Shown here one piece after another: positions 9,051-20,041 of a DNA stretch of 64,000 nucleotides. Origin of the DNA: Gimesia algae (GTDB taxonomy: Bacteria; Planctomycetota; Planctomycetia; Planctomycetales; Planctomycetaceae); NCBI RefSeq assembly GCF_007746795.1, contig NZ_CP036343.1:7011029-7075028 (forward strand), read 5' to 3'. The number at the start of each line of letters is the position of its first letter. Within the stretch, counting starts at the first letter, position 1. Below the pieces are notes generated by a model, which had not been told where the DNA came from, made no database searches, and saw only the letters and a list, made by a program, of their open reading frames with translations. A program made the translations under genes and the position numbers.

Positions 9051-10169
9051 TTAATCTTCAAAATCATCATCATCCTCTTCGTCGTCATCTTCGAGCAGTC
9101 CCTTCTTGGCCATGGCGATTTTGGCTTTGAGCTCGCCGGGATTATTCGACCGCATGACGACATCTTTTTCCTCGCAGAGCCCATCGCGCCAGAGATTAAA
9201 CAGCGCGTCATCCAATAACTGCATACCGTACTTACGTCCGGTCTGAATACTGGAGTTGATACGATAGGTTTTGGCTTCACGAATCAGGTTGGCAATCGCC
9301 GGCGTTACTACCAGCATCTCATACGCAGCCACCAGCCCTTTTGGTTTTTTCGGCATGAGAGCCTGACTGAGAATGCCGATAATAGACGAGGAAAGCTGAG
9401 TTCGAATCTGGTCCTGCTGACTGGTGGGAAACACGTCGATAATACGGTCGACAGTCCCCTGAGCCCCGGTTGTATGCAGTGTCCCAAACACGATGTGTCC
9501 GGTTTCCGCAGCAGTAATCGCAGCGGAAATCGTTTCCAGGTCACGCATTTCCCCCACCAGAATCACATCGGGGTCCTGCCGCAGAGCACGCCGCAAGGCT
9601 TCGGGGAATGTGGGGACATCGACGCCAATTTCCCGCTGGTTGATCGTGGATTTATTATGCTGATGATAATATTCAATGGGGTCTTCCATCGTGATGATAT
9701 GATGGTCCATCGTATTATTCATGTGATTAATCATACTGGCCAGACTGGTTGTCTTACCACTACCCGTTGGTCCCGTCACCAGAAACAGACCGCGCGGGCG
9801 TTCGAGCAGATCTGAAATCACCGAAGGCAAACCCAGCTGCTCGAATGTCAGAAACTCGTTGGGAATTCGTCGCAACACCATGCCGATCTGGCCGCGCTGT
9901 TTGAAAACCGAAACCCGGAAGCGAGCTTTATCACCAAAGGCAAACCCGAAGTCAGTCCCCCCGACTTCCTGCAGTTCCTGCTGGTTTCGTTCGGGTGTGA
10001 TACTCTTCATCAGGGCGACAGTATCATCGGGCTCCAGGCTTTTGGTTTCCAGACGCACCATGTGTCCGCCCATGCGAACAACGGGGGGCTGGCCTGTGGT
10101 GATATGCAGGTCACTCACCTTTTCTTTAACGACCGTCTCCAGCAATTTGTCAATCTGAACTGTTGCCAT
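9051..10169 (-). CDS. pilT: PilT-family retraction ATPase
   Basis: A 372-residue PilT-type ATPase, close to the usual 345-370. It has Walker A GPTGSGKTTSLASM near residue 131, the Asp box ITMEDPIEYYH, Walker B DPDVILVGEMRD near 200 and the His box FGTLHTTGAQGTVDRI. It lacks the zinc CxxC module, which separates it from GspE/PilB. The C-terminal AIRNLIREAKTYRI-like region (here ATPAIANLIREAKTYRI) matches the PilT AIRNLIRE element. The last 15 residues are almost entirely Asp/Glu, an unusual tail. Presence of PilT between two assembly ATPases argues for a retractable type IV pilus-like machine, not only a secretion pseudopilus. Confidence 0.93.
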   Translation of the reverse strand: MATVQIDKLLETVVKEKVSDLHITTGQPPVVRMGGHMVRLETKSLEPDDTVALMKSITPERNQQELQEVGGTDFGFAFGDKARFRVSVFKQRGQIGMVLRRIPNEFLTFEQLGLPSVISDLLERPRGLFLVTGPTGSGKTTSLASMINHMNNTMDHHIITMEDPIEYYHQHNKSTINQREIGVDVPTFPEALRRALRQDPDVILVGEMRDLETISAAITAAETGHIVFGTLHTTGAQGTVDRIIDVFPTSQQDQIRTQLSSSIIGILSQALMPKKPKGLVAAYEMLVVTPAIANLIREAKTYRINSSIQTGRKYGMQLLDDALFNLWRDGLCEEKDVVMRSNNPGELKAKIAMAKKGLLEDDDEEDDDDFED

Positions 10170-10567
10170 CCAAAGTACTTTCTGAAAACTCTTTGACTGA
10201 AAAGTGAGCGATCACCGAAAGTTCACGGGAACGACGATTTACGCCAGAAGTCTGGATCATTCTTTGGTTTGAGTTATTCCATTTCCCAGAACGAATCAGC
10301 TCCTGGATCTTTGTCCCTGAACAACCGGGTCTAACAAGAATTTAGTGAAACGAAAATCAGTAAAATTAAGGAAATAAAGATAAGACGATTTAGAAATGTA
10401 GTATGAAATCAGGCCGCTTTTGGCGTGCCTGGCTTAATTATCCGGTATTCTGCAGCAAAACTCAACAAATGCACGAAAATAGATCAAACTCTTCACATGA
10501 AAGCAGAAGCTGTTTTTTCCCCCGTTTCACCTGAAGAATCCAATCGAAGTCGCTTTTTCTCCCCTGT
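10170..10567. other. 398-base intergenic stretch, nothing recognised
   Basis: This gap separates pilT from the second assembly ATPase. It is A/T-rich around 10340-10400. A reading frame that starts inside it runs into the downstream gene out of frame and has no ribosome site, so it is treated as chance. It probably contains the promoter of pilT but no convincing -35/-10 pair was found. Confidence 0.5.
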
Positions 10568-12271
<1,704 letters not shown>

Positions 12272-12735
12272 TCAATTTCTCCACGGAATAGAATCAGTTT
12301 TAAACTGCGAGGACTCTGTTTTTCCCATAACATACAGTTGGAATCAAGACTCCGGTCAAATCTGGTTTATGAAAATTATATGAACTCCCAGTGGCATTCC
12401 ACCATCCAGCAGATCTAAATCCTGCTGAATCCGTTCGTCATACCCGCATCAACGGAGCGGACTGCTTTCTACTTTTCCAATACGCGATTGGGGAAATAAG
12501 AGGTTAGATATGTCGAGCGAGAATTGTTCAAGGTGTCTGGAGCTGATAGAGCGACTTCCCCGGAACACGTTTTGAATCGAGTTGACGGGAAAACTCTATA
12601 ATCAACCAGAACAGGCTATTTTAATTTTGTAGTAGACGTTGAAGGGTGTCAAGGATGTAAATCACGATACTGATAATACTTGAGAGAGTTTTCACATTCT
12701 CCCTTTCCAGCAGGTTCACTGCTGGTCCAGAAGTC
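12272..12735. other. 464-base intergenic stretch, nothing recognised
   Basis: The stretch lies between the start of the pilus locus and the end of the cysteine desulfurase gene, so it should carry the pilus-locus promoter and possibly a terminator for the molybdopterin operon. No hairpin with a T-run, no reading frame with a ribosome site and no RNA gene were recognised. Confidence 0.5.
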
Positions 12736-13911
12736 TCAGCCCGAAAAAGAGAGTGCCATCTCCTGCATGGCCGCTACGGTTGTGTTAATTTGCTCCACTG
12801 TTGTAAAAGGCCCGGGACTAAAGCGAAGTGTTCCCCCGGCTTCTTTTGAGCCAATACAAGCGTGAATTCGAGGGGCACAGTGTAAACCTGCCCGGATCTG
12901 AATCCCGAAATTCTCATCCAGAATGGAGGCCAGTACCTGTGGTTCAGCGGATTCACTAATCAGACTGACCACCCCTACCCGTTCTTCGGCCGCTCGGGGT
13001 CCGGTCATCAGAAAACCGGGGAGTTGCTGTAGACCTTCCAGCAGTTGTGCTGTCAATTGCTGCTCATGCTGGCGGAGTGCAGAGATCCCCTGTTCGAGCA
13101 CGTACTCAAGGGAAGCACGCAATCCAATCAGCCCCGGGGCGTTGTGATTCCCTGATTCGAATTTTTCAGGTATGGAATCTGGTTGTGTTTCTTCTTCGCT
13201 ACGTGTGCCGGTTCCCCCCTGGCGAAAGCTTTCCACCTGATCGGCCAGTTCCGCACGCAGATACACCAGGCCAGTTCCCAGCGGGCCCAGCAAACCCTTA
13301 TGGCCGGGACATGCCAGGAAATCAACAGGCATCTGGGATACATCCAGAGGCAGATGACCGGCTGTCTGAGCGGCATCGACCAGAAAAAGTACGCCCGCCT
13401 GGCCTGCGATTTCCCCAACTTCATTCACGGGTTGAATGGTGCCCGTCACGTTTGAAGCATGATTGAGCATGATGAGCCGCGTGTTTTTTCGAATGGCCTC
13501 CCGAAATGCCATCGGTTCGACCAGACCAGCCTGATCTGCGGGAATGATGGTAGTCTCCAGTCCCCAGCGGTCTTTCAATGTCTGCAGCGGCCGCAGTACC
13601 GAATTGTGTTCCACGTCCGATGTGATGACATGATCTCCGGGCTTCAGCACGCCATGAATAATTGTATTCAGGCTGTCTGTCCCGTTGAAGGTGAAAGCGA
13701 CTTCTTCAGGACGTGCTGCCCCCAGCAGTCTGGCAGCGAGTTTTCGACATTGATCGATAGAGGTCTGCAGTTCGATTGATTTCCGATAGGCTCCACGACC
13801 GACGGCGGCACCTATGTTTCGATTGTAATCATCCATCGCAGTGTAAACGGAATCTGGCTTGGGAAAGCTGGTGGCTGCGTTATCCAGATAAATCAACGAC
13901 TGCTCATTCAT
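12736..13911 (-). CDS. Cysteine desulfurase (class V aminotransferase fold)
   Basis: A 391-residue PLP enzyme. The PLP lysine is Lys205 in CPGHKGLLGP, the cofactor aspartate is Asp179 in VDAAQ, and Cys345 in the GLHCAP loop is the expected catalytic cysteine that takes sulfur from L-cysteine as a persulfide. The SGNHNAPG motif near 253-260 is typical of this group, which is nearer to the NifS/SufS-like cysteine desulfurase-like proteins than to IscS. It lies 27 bases after moaA, the last gene of an operon with MoaE and MoaD. MoaD needs sulfur to form its C-terminal thiocarboxylate, so a role as sulfur donor for molybdopterin is inferred from position. Confidence 0.88.
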   Translation of the reverse strand: MNEQSLIYLDNAATSFPKPDSVYTAMDDYNRNIGAAVGRGAYRKSIELQTSIDQCRKLAARLLGAARPEEVAFTFNGTDSLNTIIHGVLKPGDHVITSDVEHNSVLRPLQTLKDRWGLETTIIPADQAGLVEPMAFREAIRKNTRLIMLNHASNVTGTIQPVNEVGEIAGQAGVLFLVDAAQTAGHLPLDVSQMPVDFLACPGHKGLLGPLGTGLVYLRAELADQVESFRQGGTGTRSEEETQPDSIPEKFESGNHNAPGLIGLRASLEYVLEQGISALRQHEQQLTAQLLEGLQQLPGFLMTGPRAAEERVGVVSLISESAEPQVLASILDENFGIQIRAGLHCAPRIHACIGSKEAGGTLRFSPGPFTTVEQINTTVAAMQEMALSFSG

Positions 13912-13938
13912 GGTTCAAACTCAATCCACTTTCAGATT

Positions 13939-14940
13939 TCAACCACCGATGGAATACATCGGGCGATCCGGCTGAATGAATCGTGCTGTGTTGATTTCAT
14001 GCCCTTCTTTTTTCGCGGTAATACTGCTGTGTACCGCCGCGATAATTTCCGCATCGGGGGCGTTCGCATGAAACAGCCCGCGGATATCCGTTTCCTCCAG
14101 ACTGAACAGACAGTTGCGCAACTTCCCGTCGGCGGTTAACCGAAAACGATTGCAACTCATGCAGAAGGGGGCACTGATTGAGGAGATAAACCCAATCCGT
14201 CCGACACCATCCTCGAAAATAAAATTCGAAGCGGGGGCACTCTTATCAGGCTGTTCCTGCGGTACCAGTGGCATGATCCCCTGTGAAAGGATCTCCTGAA
14301 TTTCATGAGCGAACAGTACTTTTTCGCGTTCCCATTGATTATCCGCATCCAGTGGCATGAACTCAATGAAGCGAATTTCGGCACCCGTTTCCCGGGCGAG
14401 TTTTCCGAAGGGAACGATTTCTTCTTCCGTCAGATTGCGAATGGAAACCGCATTGATTTTCACGGGATCAAAACCGGCGTCATGGGCAGACTGAATCCCC
14501 GCCAGGACTTTATCGTAATCATCGCGGCGGGTGATCTGTTTAAACTTGGCGGCATTCAGCGCATCCAGACTGATGTTGATCCGTCTCAAGCCGGCATCAT
14601 AGAGTTGTTGTGCCTGTTGTGGCAGCAGGATACCGTTCGTGGTAATGCCGATATCCTTAATTCCCGGAATGTCGGCAATCATTTTCACCAGCTCGGGAAT
14701 ATTTTTTCGAACCAGAGGCTCTCCACCGGTCAGTCGAATTTTGTCGACCCCCAGTGGTACTACCAGTCGGATGAAGCGAACGATCTCCTCGAATGACATA
14801 ATCTTACTGCGATGCACGAACTGCACATCTTCGGAAGGCATGCAATAAAAGCAGCGAATGTTACAGCGATCCGTTACGCTGATGCGAAGATTATTATGCA
14901 CACGTCCAAAGGTATCTATCAGTTGAGTCAGATTTTCCAT
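13939..14940 (-). CDS. moaA: GTP 3',8-cyclase MoaA
   Basis: A 333-residue radical SAM enzyme that turns GTP into 3',8-cyclo-GTP, the first step of molybdopterin synthesis. The radical SAM cluster cysteines are Cys26, Cys30 and Cys33 in CNIRCFYC; the second 4Fe-4S site is CMSCNRFRLTADGKLRNC (three cysteines) near residue 260; the C-terminus ends in Gly-Gly, which MoaA needs for activity. The ATG at 14940 is chosen over a TTG one codon upstream because AGAGG lies 5 bases before it. It follows moaE by 93 bases and precedes the cysteine desulfurase. No MoaC or MoaB is in the window. Confidence 0.95.
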   Translation of the reverse strand: MENLTQLIDTFGRVHNNLRISVTDRCNIRCFYCMPSEDVQFVHRSKIMSFEEIVRFIRLVVPLGVDKIRLTGGEPLVRKNIPELVKMIADIPGIKDIGITTNGILLPQQAQQLYDAGLRRINISLDALNAAKFKQITRRDDYDKVLAGIQSAHDAGFDPVKINAVSIRNLTEEEIVPFGKLARETGAEIRFIEFMPLDADNQWEREKVLFAHEIQEILSQGIMPLVPQEQPDKSAPASNFIFEDGVGRIGFISSISAPFCMSCNRFRLTADGKLRNCLFSLEETDIRGLFHANAPDAEIIAAVHSSITAKKEGHEINTARFIQPDRPMYSIGG

Positions 14941-15033
14941 CAATGCCTCTTACGATCAAGGTGGGAAGTACGGCCTGCTGTCTTCCGCCGGTTCTTTACT
15001 CCTATTATAGTCAGTCTCAGACCGGAACCTGCT

Positions 15034-15468
15034 TTATTTTGCTTTGATTTCCGGATGTTCCCATTCGGTTGTGCCATCGGACCAGTTTTCCTTTTTCCAG
15101 ATGGGCACAATCTCTTTGAGCCGATCAATTAGAAAATGCCCTGCTGCGAAGGCTTCCTTGCGATGCGCGGAACTGACGGCGATGGCCACACTGATTTCCC
15201 CCAGGGTCAGGTGCCCGACCCGATGTTCGATGGCAATCGCGTGCACGTCCCACTGGTCGCGTGCTTCGTCGATTAATTGCTGCATCATCTGGTCAGCCAT
15301 CTCCGGATAGGCTTCATAGTCTAATGCCACAGTCTGTTTACCTGCGGTCATTTCCCGCACGGTCCCCATAAACAGAACCACGGCACCACATTCATTAGAG
15401 CGCACCTGCTCGGTGATGGCGGCGTAGTCAATGGGTTGATCTGTGATGGAAATGGAGTCTGTTTTCAT
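15034..15468 (-). CDS. moaE: Molybdopterin synthase large subunit MoaE
   Basis: A 144-residue protein with the MoaE signature: VVLFMGTVRE near residues 30-39, EHRVGHLTLGE at 81-91, SSAHRKEAF at 99-107, and the active-site lysines Lys118 and Lys125/126 in IVPIWKKE. MoaE binds precursor Z (cPMP), and MoaD delivers the sulfur to make the dithiolene. It starts 36 bases after moaD ends. Length matches the family (about 150). Confidence 0.95.
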   Translation of the reverse strand: MKTDSISITDQPIDYAAITEQVRSNECGAVVLFMGTVREMTAGKQTVALDYEAYPEMADQMMQQLIDEARDQWDVHAIAIEHRVGHLTLGEISVAIAVSSAHRKEAFAAGHFLIDRLKEIVPIWKKENWSDGTTEWEHPEIKAK

Positions 15469-15504
15469 GATCGGTAACCAAAATACCTGTTTGTAAGATT
15501 CACT

Positions 15505-15759
15505 TCAGCCACCACTGACGGGGGGAAAGCAGGCGACTTCCTGTGTTTCCGTCAGCAACTGGTCTTCTCCGGCGTAGGCATTATCAACGGCAATTAAGAG
15601 CCGTCCACTTAATGGCTGTAACTGCGGAACCTGTTCGGCGATGGCCTGACGCAGACGGGCGACCGTTGTTTCTCCCCCCACCTGGACCGAAATCAAATCG
15701 CTGTTTGCCAGTTCGCGGGCGCGGGCGAATAACCTGACCTGAATCTGCTGGGCTGTCAT
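15505..15759 (-). CDS. moaD: Molybdopterin synthase sulfur-carrier subunit MoaD
   Basis: An 84-residue ubiquitin-fold protein with the MoaD N-terminal pattern (IQVRLFARARELANSD) and the essential C-terminal Gly-Gly, here PPVSGG. The terminal glycine is adenylated and then carries the thiocarboxylate that MoaE uses. Its ATG overlaps the stop of the long upstream oxidoreductase gene in an ATGA, so translation is coupled to that gene. Confidence 0.93.
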   Translation of the reverse strand: MTAQQIQVRLFARARELANSDLISVQVGGETTVARLRQAIAEQVPQLQPLSGRLLIAVDNAYAGEDQLLTETQEVACFPPVSGG

Positions 15760-18737
15760 GACACTACCAGTTTTTTCTTTTGCGGCTGCAAAGCCCGTCC
15801 CAGTTCAGGCATCAGTCCATAAGAGAGTGCCAGCAGTTTGAGAGGGTGAATGGTGGGAATCCGGCTTTCCTGTTCCATCTGCATTTTGCAACTGCTGCAT
15901 TCAGTCACACCCGCTTGAACGTTTGTTATTTTCATGTGATCGATCAGCTCCCGACCGATCTGCCTGGAGGTTTCAAAGGTGTCGCGGGCCAGACCGTAGG
16001 TCCCGGCCATGCCCGAACAACCTTTTTCAATTGTATTCACCCGCAGCTCAGGAATCAAAGCGAGAAGCGCATTTAAAGCCGAACGGGACGATAAAGCCTT
16101 GATATGACAGGGTGTATGGTAGTCCAACTCCAGATCCAGGCCCCCAAAATCGGTCCTTAAGCATTGCTCTTCATATCGTTGCCAGAGGAATGCCCCTGCT
16201 TCACTGACCTGTTCAGAAATGACCTGGCTGTCTTCGCCGGGCACCAGCATCGGATACTCCTGTTTCAGACAGATTGCCGCTGCAGGTTCTGTGCAGATAA
16301 TCTGATGCCCTTCTTTGGCAAATTCTGCGAGGATTTTGATATTCTCTTGCGCAACGCTGCGTGCCGCGATTAAATCACCGGCGGAAACCATCGCCATCCC
16401 CGATGCCAGCTGCTGCGGAGGGACGTACACGGGAATCTGATTGTGCTGCAAGACCGCCAGCATCGCGTGGGCCAGTTCGGGATCGTGGTAGTTGGCGTAA
16501 TAGTCGACAAAAAAGATGACCAGATTCGGGTCACTGCCTGGTCGCGGTCGTTTCAAATATTTCTTGGGGACTGATCTCAAAAATGACCGCCGCGAAAAGA
16601 AAGGCAGCTTGCGATCGCGGTGAATGCCCATCATTTTTTCCATGAGCCAGCGCGCGGAGGAATTATTGATCGCCCAGTTCGCCGCCATCGAAAGTGTACT
16701 GCCAAATGCGCCGAAAGAATGAGCCCTCGACAAGATCCAGTCGGTATGATCCAGCCCGTTCGCAGAAACATACGCTGCTTTGGCTTCGATTGCCATCTGA
16801 GGAATATTGACGGTTGAAGGACAGTCCAGTTGACATTGCTTGCAGTTGAAACAGGTGTCGGCGAGATGTTTGGTTTCTGCTGAGGAGAGTTCATTGGGGT
16901 GCAGTGCACCAGAGAGCAGTCCGCGGAAGAGATTCGCTTTAGCACGGGGGGAAGCCTCTTCCTCAGGGGCAATCCGAAAGACCGGACACATCCGCGAGCC
17001 GGCGTCCTGTCGACGGCAGGAACCACAACCATTACAGCGCGATGCCTCGTCCTGCAGCTCCTGTGGTGTCCAGGCAAGCTGAAGATCAACCAGTTCAGGA
17101 AACTTATCAGGAACCGGTCTTAAGTTTCGAATGGTCACATGCGGATCATCGTTGATAATCTTGCCCGGGTTGAGCAGATTGTGCGGATCAAATATATCTT
17201 TGACCTCACGAAATACACGATACAGATCACCGTATTGAGAGCGAATAAAGGCAGTTCGCGCCAGTCCGTCGCCATGTTCACCGCTGATCGTGCCATTCAG
17301 AGCGAATACCGTCTGGTAGAGTTCGCGGGCAATGGTTTCCAGAATGGGTGCGTTACGATCTGTCAACGCCGGTAAAAAGGGACGCAAGTGAATCTGCCCG
17401 GAGGCGGCATGGGCATATAATGTCGCAGTGACCTGATGTTTCTGAAAGACTTTTTGTGCTTTTTGCGAGAACTCATACAGGCATTCGGGGGGAACGGCGA
17501 TATCTTCGACGAACGGCTGAGGCCGAGATTCACCAGGAAGACGACTGAGCGAGGGAACGACTTTTTGCGGCAGTGACCAGAGAAAATCCACTTCGTCCGG
17601 CTGATTGGACTCCATGGCGACGACCACACGGGAATTAATATTCTTCACTGCGAGGATCACGTTATGCAGTCGCTGTTGCACCTGAGCATCACTGAAGCCG
17701 ACCTGCTCAACCAGCAGCGCCGCTTCCGCCGCGGGAGAAATCAGCGATGCGAACCGCGGGTCTGCGTCGCGTGCCAGTGACAGCAGACGCCGATCCAGCA
17801 GGTCACAGGCCGAAGGCTGCTCGTGAATAATCGTCTGCACAGCCTTGATGGCAGAGGCCAGATCTCCGAACAGCAGCAGCGTCACACCCCGATGCGCGGG
17901 CAACGGTGAGACATGCACCAGCGCTGAAGAAAACAGAGCCAGAGTGCCTTCCGATCCAACCAGCATCCGCGCCAGATTCAAATTTTGTCGACTTCTAATC
18001 CCTTTGAGGAAATACCCACTGCAGTTGGGAATCCCGGACCGCTGTTTTTCCTGAATCAAGGCGGCATGATCGGTCAGCAGTTTGGAGAGTTTGCTCAAAA
18101 TCGTACGCTTGGCCTGTTCGCCACGTGCTTCGGGAGTCGGCTCGTTCAGGAGTGATGTCCCGGACCCCATTGGAAACGGCTGGTTCAGAATCGACAGACT
18201 TTCATTTCCCACTTCGAAGCAGGTTCCATCTGCAAGAATCAATTCCAGTCGATTGACATAGTCGCGGGTCGAGCCAACACGAATCGCCCTTGAACCGGCA
18301 GCGTCGATCGCCAGCATACTGCCCAGCGTCGTCACTTCCGTATTGGAGGGATCCGGAGGAAAATAGAGCCCCTGCGTTTTCAGAAAACGATTGAGCTGTG
18401 CGTGCACCACACCTGGTTGCACGTGGACCAGATTATCGCTGATCAACTCAAAAGCGTTCATGTAGCGTGCGCAGTCAATCACAATCCCACAGCCGACTGC
18501 ATCGCCAACCAGACCAGTCCCTGCTCCGCGTGGAATCATGGGGACATTCATTTCAGAGGCATAGCGGGCAATCGAGATCAGATCGTTGCGATCACGGGGA
18601 GAGGCAATACACAGCGGCGGAACCTGGTACAGGCTGGCATCGCTGGCGTAAATTGACAACGCAACGGGATCGCATCGTACATCACCTGCAATCAGACTGG
18701 AAAGATCTTCTGCAATTCGTTGCTGTTGACGGTCCAA
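15756..18737 (-). CDS. Fused FAD / Fe-S 2-hydroxyacid dehydrogenase (YdiJ/GlcD-GlcF type)
   Basis: A 993-residue fusion. Residues about 20-230 are a FAD_binding_4 domain (IPRGAGTGLVGDAVG), 260-540 the FAD-oxidase C-terminal domain (ending EHGDGLARTAFIR), 560-680 a ferredoxin-like segment with CNGCGSCRRQDAGSRMC and CFNCKQCQLDCP, and about 720-980 two cysteine-rich CCG domains (YHTPCH, GCSGMAG, CSSCKMQ). This is the D-lactate, glycolate or D-2-hydroxyglutarate dehydrogenase layout, passing electrons to quinone or a cytochrome; the substrate cannot be told. The frame has no ATG before the conserved N-terminus: a TTG at 18737 just after an in-frame stop is the only start that keeps it. The second CCG motif reads CSG, not CCG. 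It overlaps moaD by 4 bases. Confidence 0.88.
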   Translation of the reverse strand: MDRQQQRIAEDLSSLIAGDVRCDPVALSIYASDASLYQVPPLCIASPRDRNDLISIARYASEMNVPMIPRGAGTGLVGDAVGCGIVIDCARYMNAFELISDNLVHVQPGVVHAQLNRFLKTQGLYFPPDPSNTEVTTLGSMLAIDAAGSRAIRVGSTRDYVNRLELILADGTCFEVGNESLSILNQPFPMGSGTSLLNEPTPEARGEQAKRTILSKLSKLLTDHAALIQEKQRSGIPNCSGYFLKGIRSRQNLNLARMLVGSEGTLALFSSALVHVSPLPAHRGVTLLLFGDLASAIKAVQTIIHEQPSACDLLDRRLLSLARDADPRFASLISPAAEAALLVEQVGFSDAQVQQRLHNVILAVKNINSRVVVAMESNQPDEVDFLWSLPQKVVPSLSRLPGESRPQPFVEDIAVPPECLYEFSQKAQKVFQKHQVTATLYAHAASGQIHLRPFLPALTDRNAPILETIARELYQTVFALNGTISGEHGDGLARTAFIRSQYGDLYRVFREVKDIFDPHNLLNPGKIINDDPHVTIRNLRPVPDKFPELVDLQLAWTPQELQDEASRCNGCGSCRRQDAGSRMCPVFRIAPEEEASPRAKANLFRGLLSGALHPNELSSAETKHLADTCFNCKQCQLDCPSTVNIPQMAIEAKAAYVSANGLDHTDWILSRAHSFGAFGSTLSMAANWAINNSSARWLMEKMMGIHRDRKLPFFSRRSFLRSVPKKYLKRPRPGSDPNLVIFFVDYYANYHDPELAHAMLAVLQHNQIPVYVPPQQLASGMAMVSAGDLIAARSVAQENIKILAEFAKEGHQIICTEPAAAICLKQEYPMLVPGEDSQVISEQVSEAGAFLWQRYEEQCLRTDFGGLDLELDYHTPCHIKALSSRSALNALLALIPELRVNTIEKGCSGMAGTYGLARDTFETSRQIGRELIDHMKITNVQAGVTECSSCKMQMEQESRIPTIHPLKLLALSYGLMPELGRALQPQKKKLVVS

Positions 18738-18968
18738 AGTTACTGGCTCTCAGGTTGAAATATTCGCACGCAGATCAAAAGTTTTTGAGGCAGGTTCCAT
18801 TGTATGCGATTGAAGTACCCGGTTTGAATACTCAATCGACCGAATCAGGCTTCGAGCCGTTGATTCCATTGCCGCTGTGAAAGAACCCCTATAATACACG
18901 CAGCCCACAACATTTATCCATCCTACCTGTTCGACACTGCTTCACCAGCAAGTCAGACTCCAGTCGCT

Positions 18969-20003
18969 TCAACGCGCTTCAGCAGACTTCTTGCCGAAAC
19001 CAGAGGTATCGCGTGACTGTGTTGAGAGCCACTCGCAGGCAGGTTCCGGTAAGCCTTCATGGCCTCCCTGAAAAATTGTCACACGTGCTTTACCCGATTT
19101 TCGTCTGAGATGAATGTCGCGACCGTAGGTTTTATCAGTCGCCTGATCGGAGGGCTGAGGATCTTTCAGGGCACCCAGGTCCCACAACTGTTCTATTTCT
19201 GCCTCAGTCACAGGGGCCGTCTCGTTCTTTTTCGACAGTACGTTAAAGGCATTAATTGTATGTGCGAAGGGAACCGAACCGGTTTGGCCATCCGTCACAC
19301 CGGCATTGAGATCCAGGGGTAATTCCGTCGCATTTCCGATCCAGAAGAGAGGAGAACGATCGCGGTATTCGACATCAATGGCTTCAGAGGTGCCCGGCTT
19401 GTCAGTCAATGATTTTAAAATCATGCGTGCATAATTCTGCGGCACGCCGTCTTTGAGATGAAAGCGGTACCACTCCGCCAGATCGCTGATGCCGACCCAG
19501 GCGGAAGCCGCCGAGAAACGATCAGGATGATGACCGGCCATCAACATCGTCATGTGTCCGCCTCCTGAAGAACCGGCCAGGTAAATGCGTGACTGATCCA
19601 CATCGTAATGTTTGATGACATAATCAATGGCATCCAGAATATCCTGTCGCGCCAGTCGAGAACCACAGGCTTCGGGCTGCTGATTGACGCCCCGAAAGTC
19701 AGGGTGCAGGTAAATCCAGCCGCGCTGTTGGGCTTCTTTCAGCCACTTTGCATTGTTCTGCTTATAATTGCCACTCCAGGAATGCAGAAAGACAAACAGC
19801 GGTGTCGGAGTTGTTTTCGCAGCAGCGGGAGCCCAGAGCATAGAGGGTTGCATGCTGTCATCCAGACTGCTGTTGACTTTGATGAGCTCCAGCCTGGCCG
19901 GATTCTGTTTCACCTCAGAGACTTTTTCCGCTGCTGACAGACATTCCGAATTTAAGCAAATCATTCCTGCTACGAAGAGGGAGAGCAATACGAATTTTGA
20001 CAT
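18969..20003 (-). CDS. Secreted alpha/beta-hydrolase (esterase / prolyl-oligopeptidase-like)
   Basis: A 344-residue protein with a signal peptide (about residues 1-24, hydrophobic core FVLLSLFVAGMICL). The nucleophile elbow is GSSGGGH, with Ser146 in Gly-x-Ser-x-Gly; the LHSWSGNY and DFRGVNQQPEACGSR elements resemble secreted feruloyl-esterase, PHB-depolymerase-like and S9-like hydrolases. GGHEGLP near residue 310 holds the likely catalytic histidine. The ATG at 20003 is preferred to an upstream GTG because GAGGAA lies 10 bases before it and it begins the signal peptide. It starts 38 bases after the secreted protein at 20042-20554, so the two are probably co-transcribed. The substrate is unknown. 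Confidence 0.8.
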   Translation of the reverse strand: MSKFVLLSLFVAGMICLNSECLSAAEKVSEVKQNPARLELIKVNSSLDDSMQPSMLWAPAAAKTTPTPLFVFLHSWSGNYKQNNAKWLKEAQQRGWIYLHPDFRGVNQQPEACGSRLARQDILDAIDYVIKHYDVDQSRIYLAGSSGGGHMTMLMAGHHPDRFSAASAWVGISDLAEWYRFHLKDGVPQNYARMILKSLTDKPGTSEAIDVEYRDRSPLFWIGNATELPLDLNAGVTDGQTGSVPFAHTINAFNVLSKKNETAPVTEAEIEQLWDLGALKDPQPSDQATDKTYGRDIHLRRKSGKARVTIFQGGHEGLPEPACEWLSTQSRDTSGFGKKSAEAR

Positions 20004-20041
20004 GGATGCGGTTTCCTCAGTTCTTTGATATGACACAGTAC

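Noticed and set aside
12520-12600. TTGACG and TATAAT as a promoter in the gap upstream of the pilus locus
   Set aside because: The spacing is only 9 bases, far from the 16-18 needed, and the orientation (plus strand) does not serve an adjacent gene.
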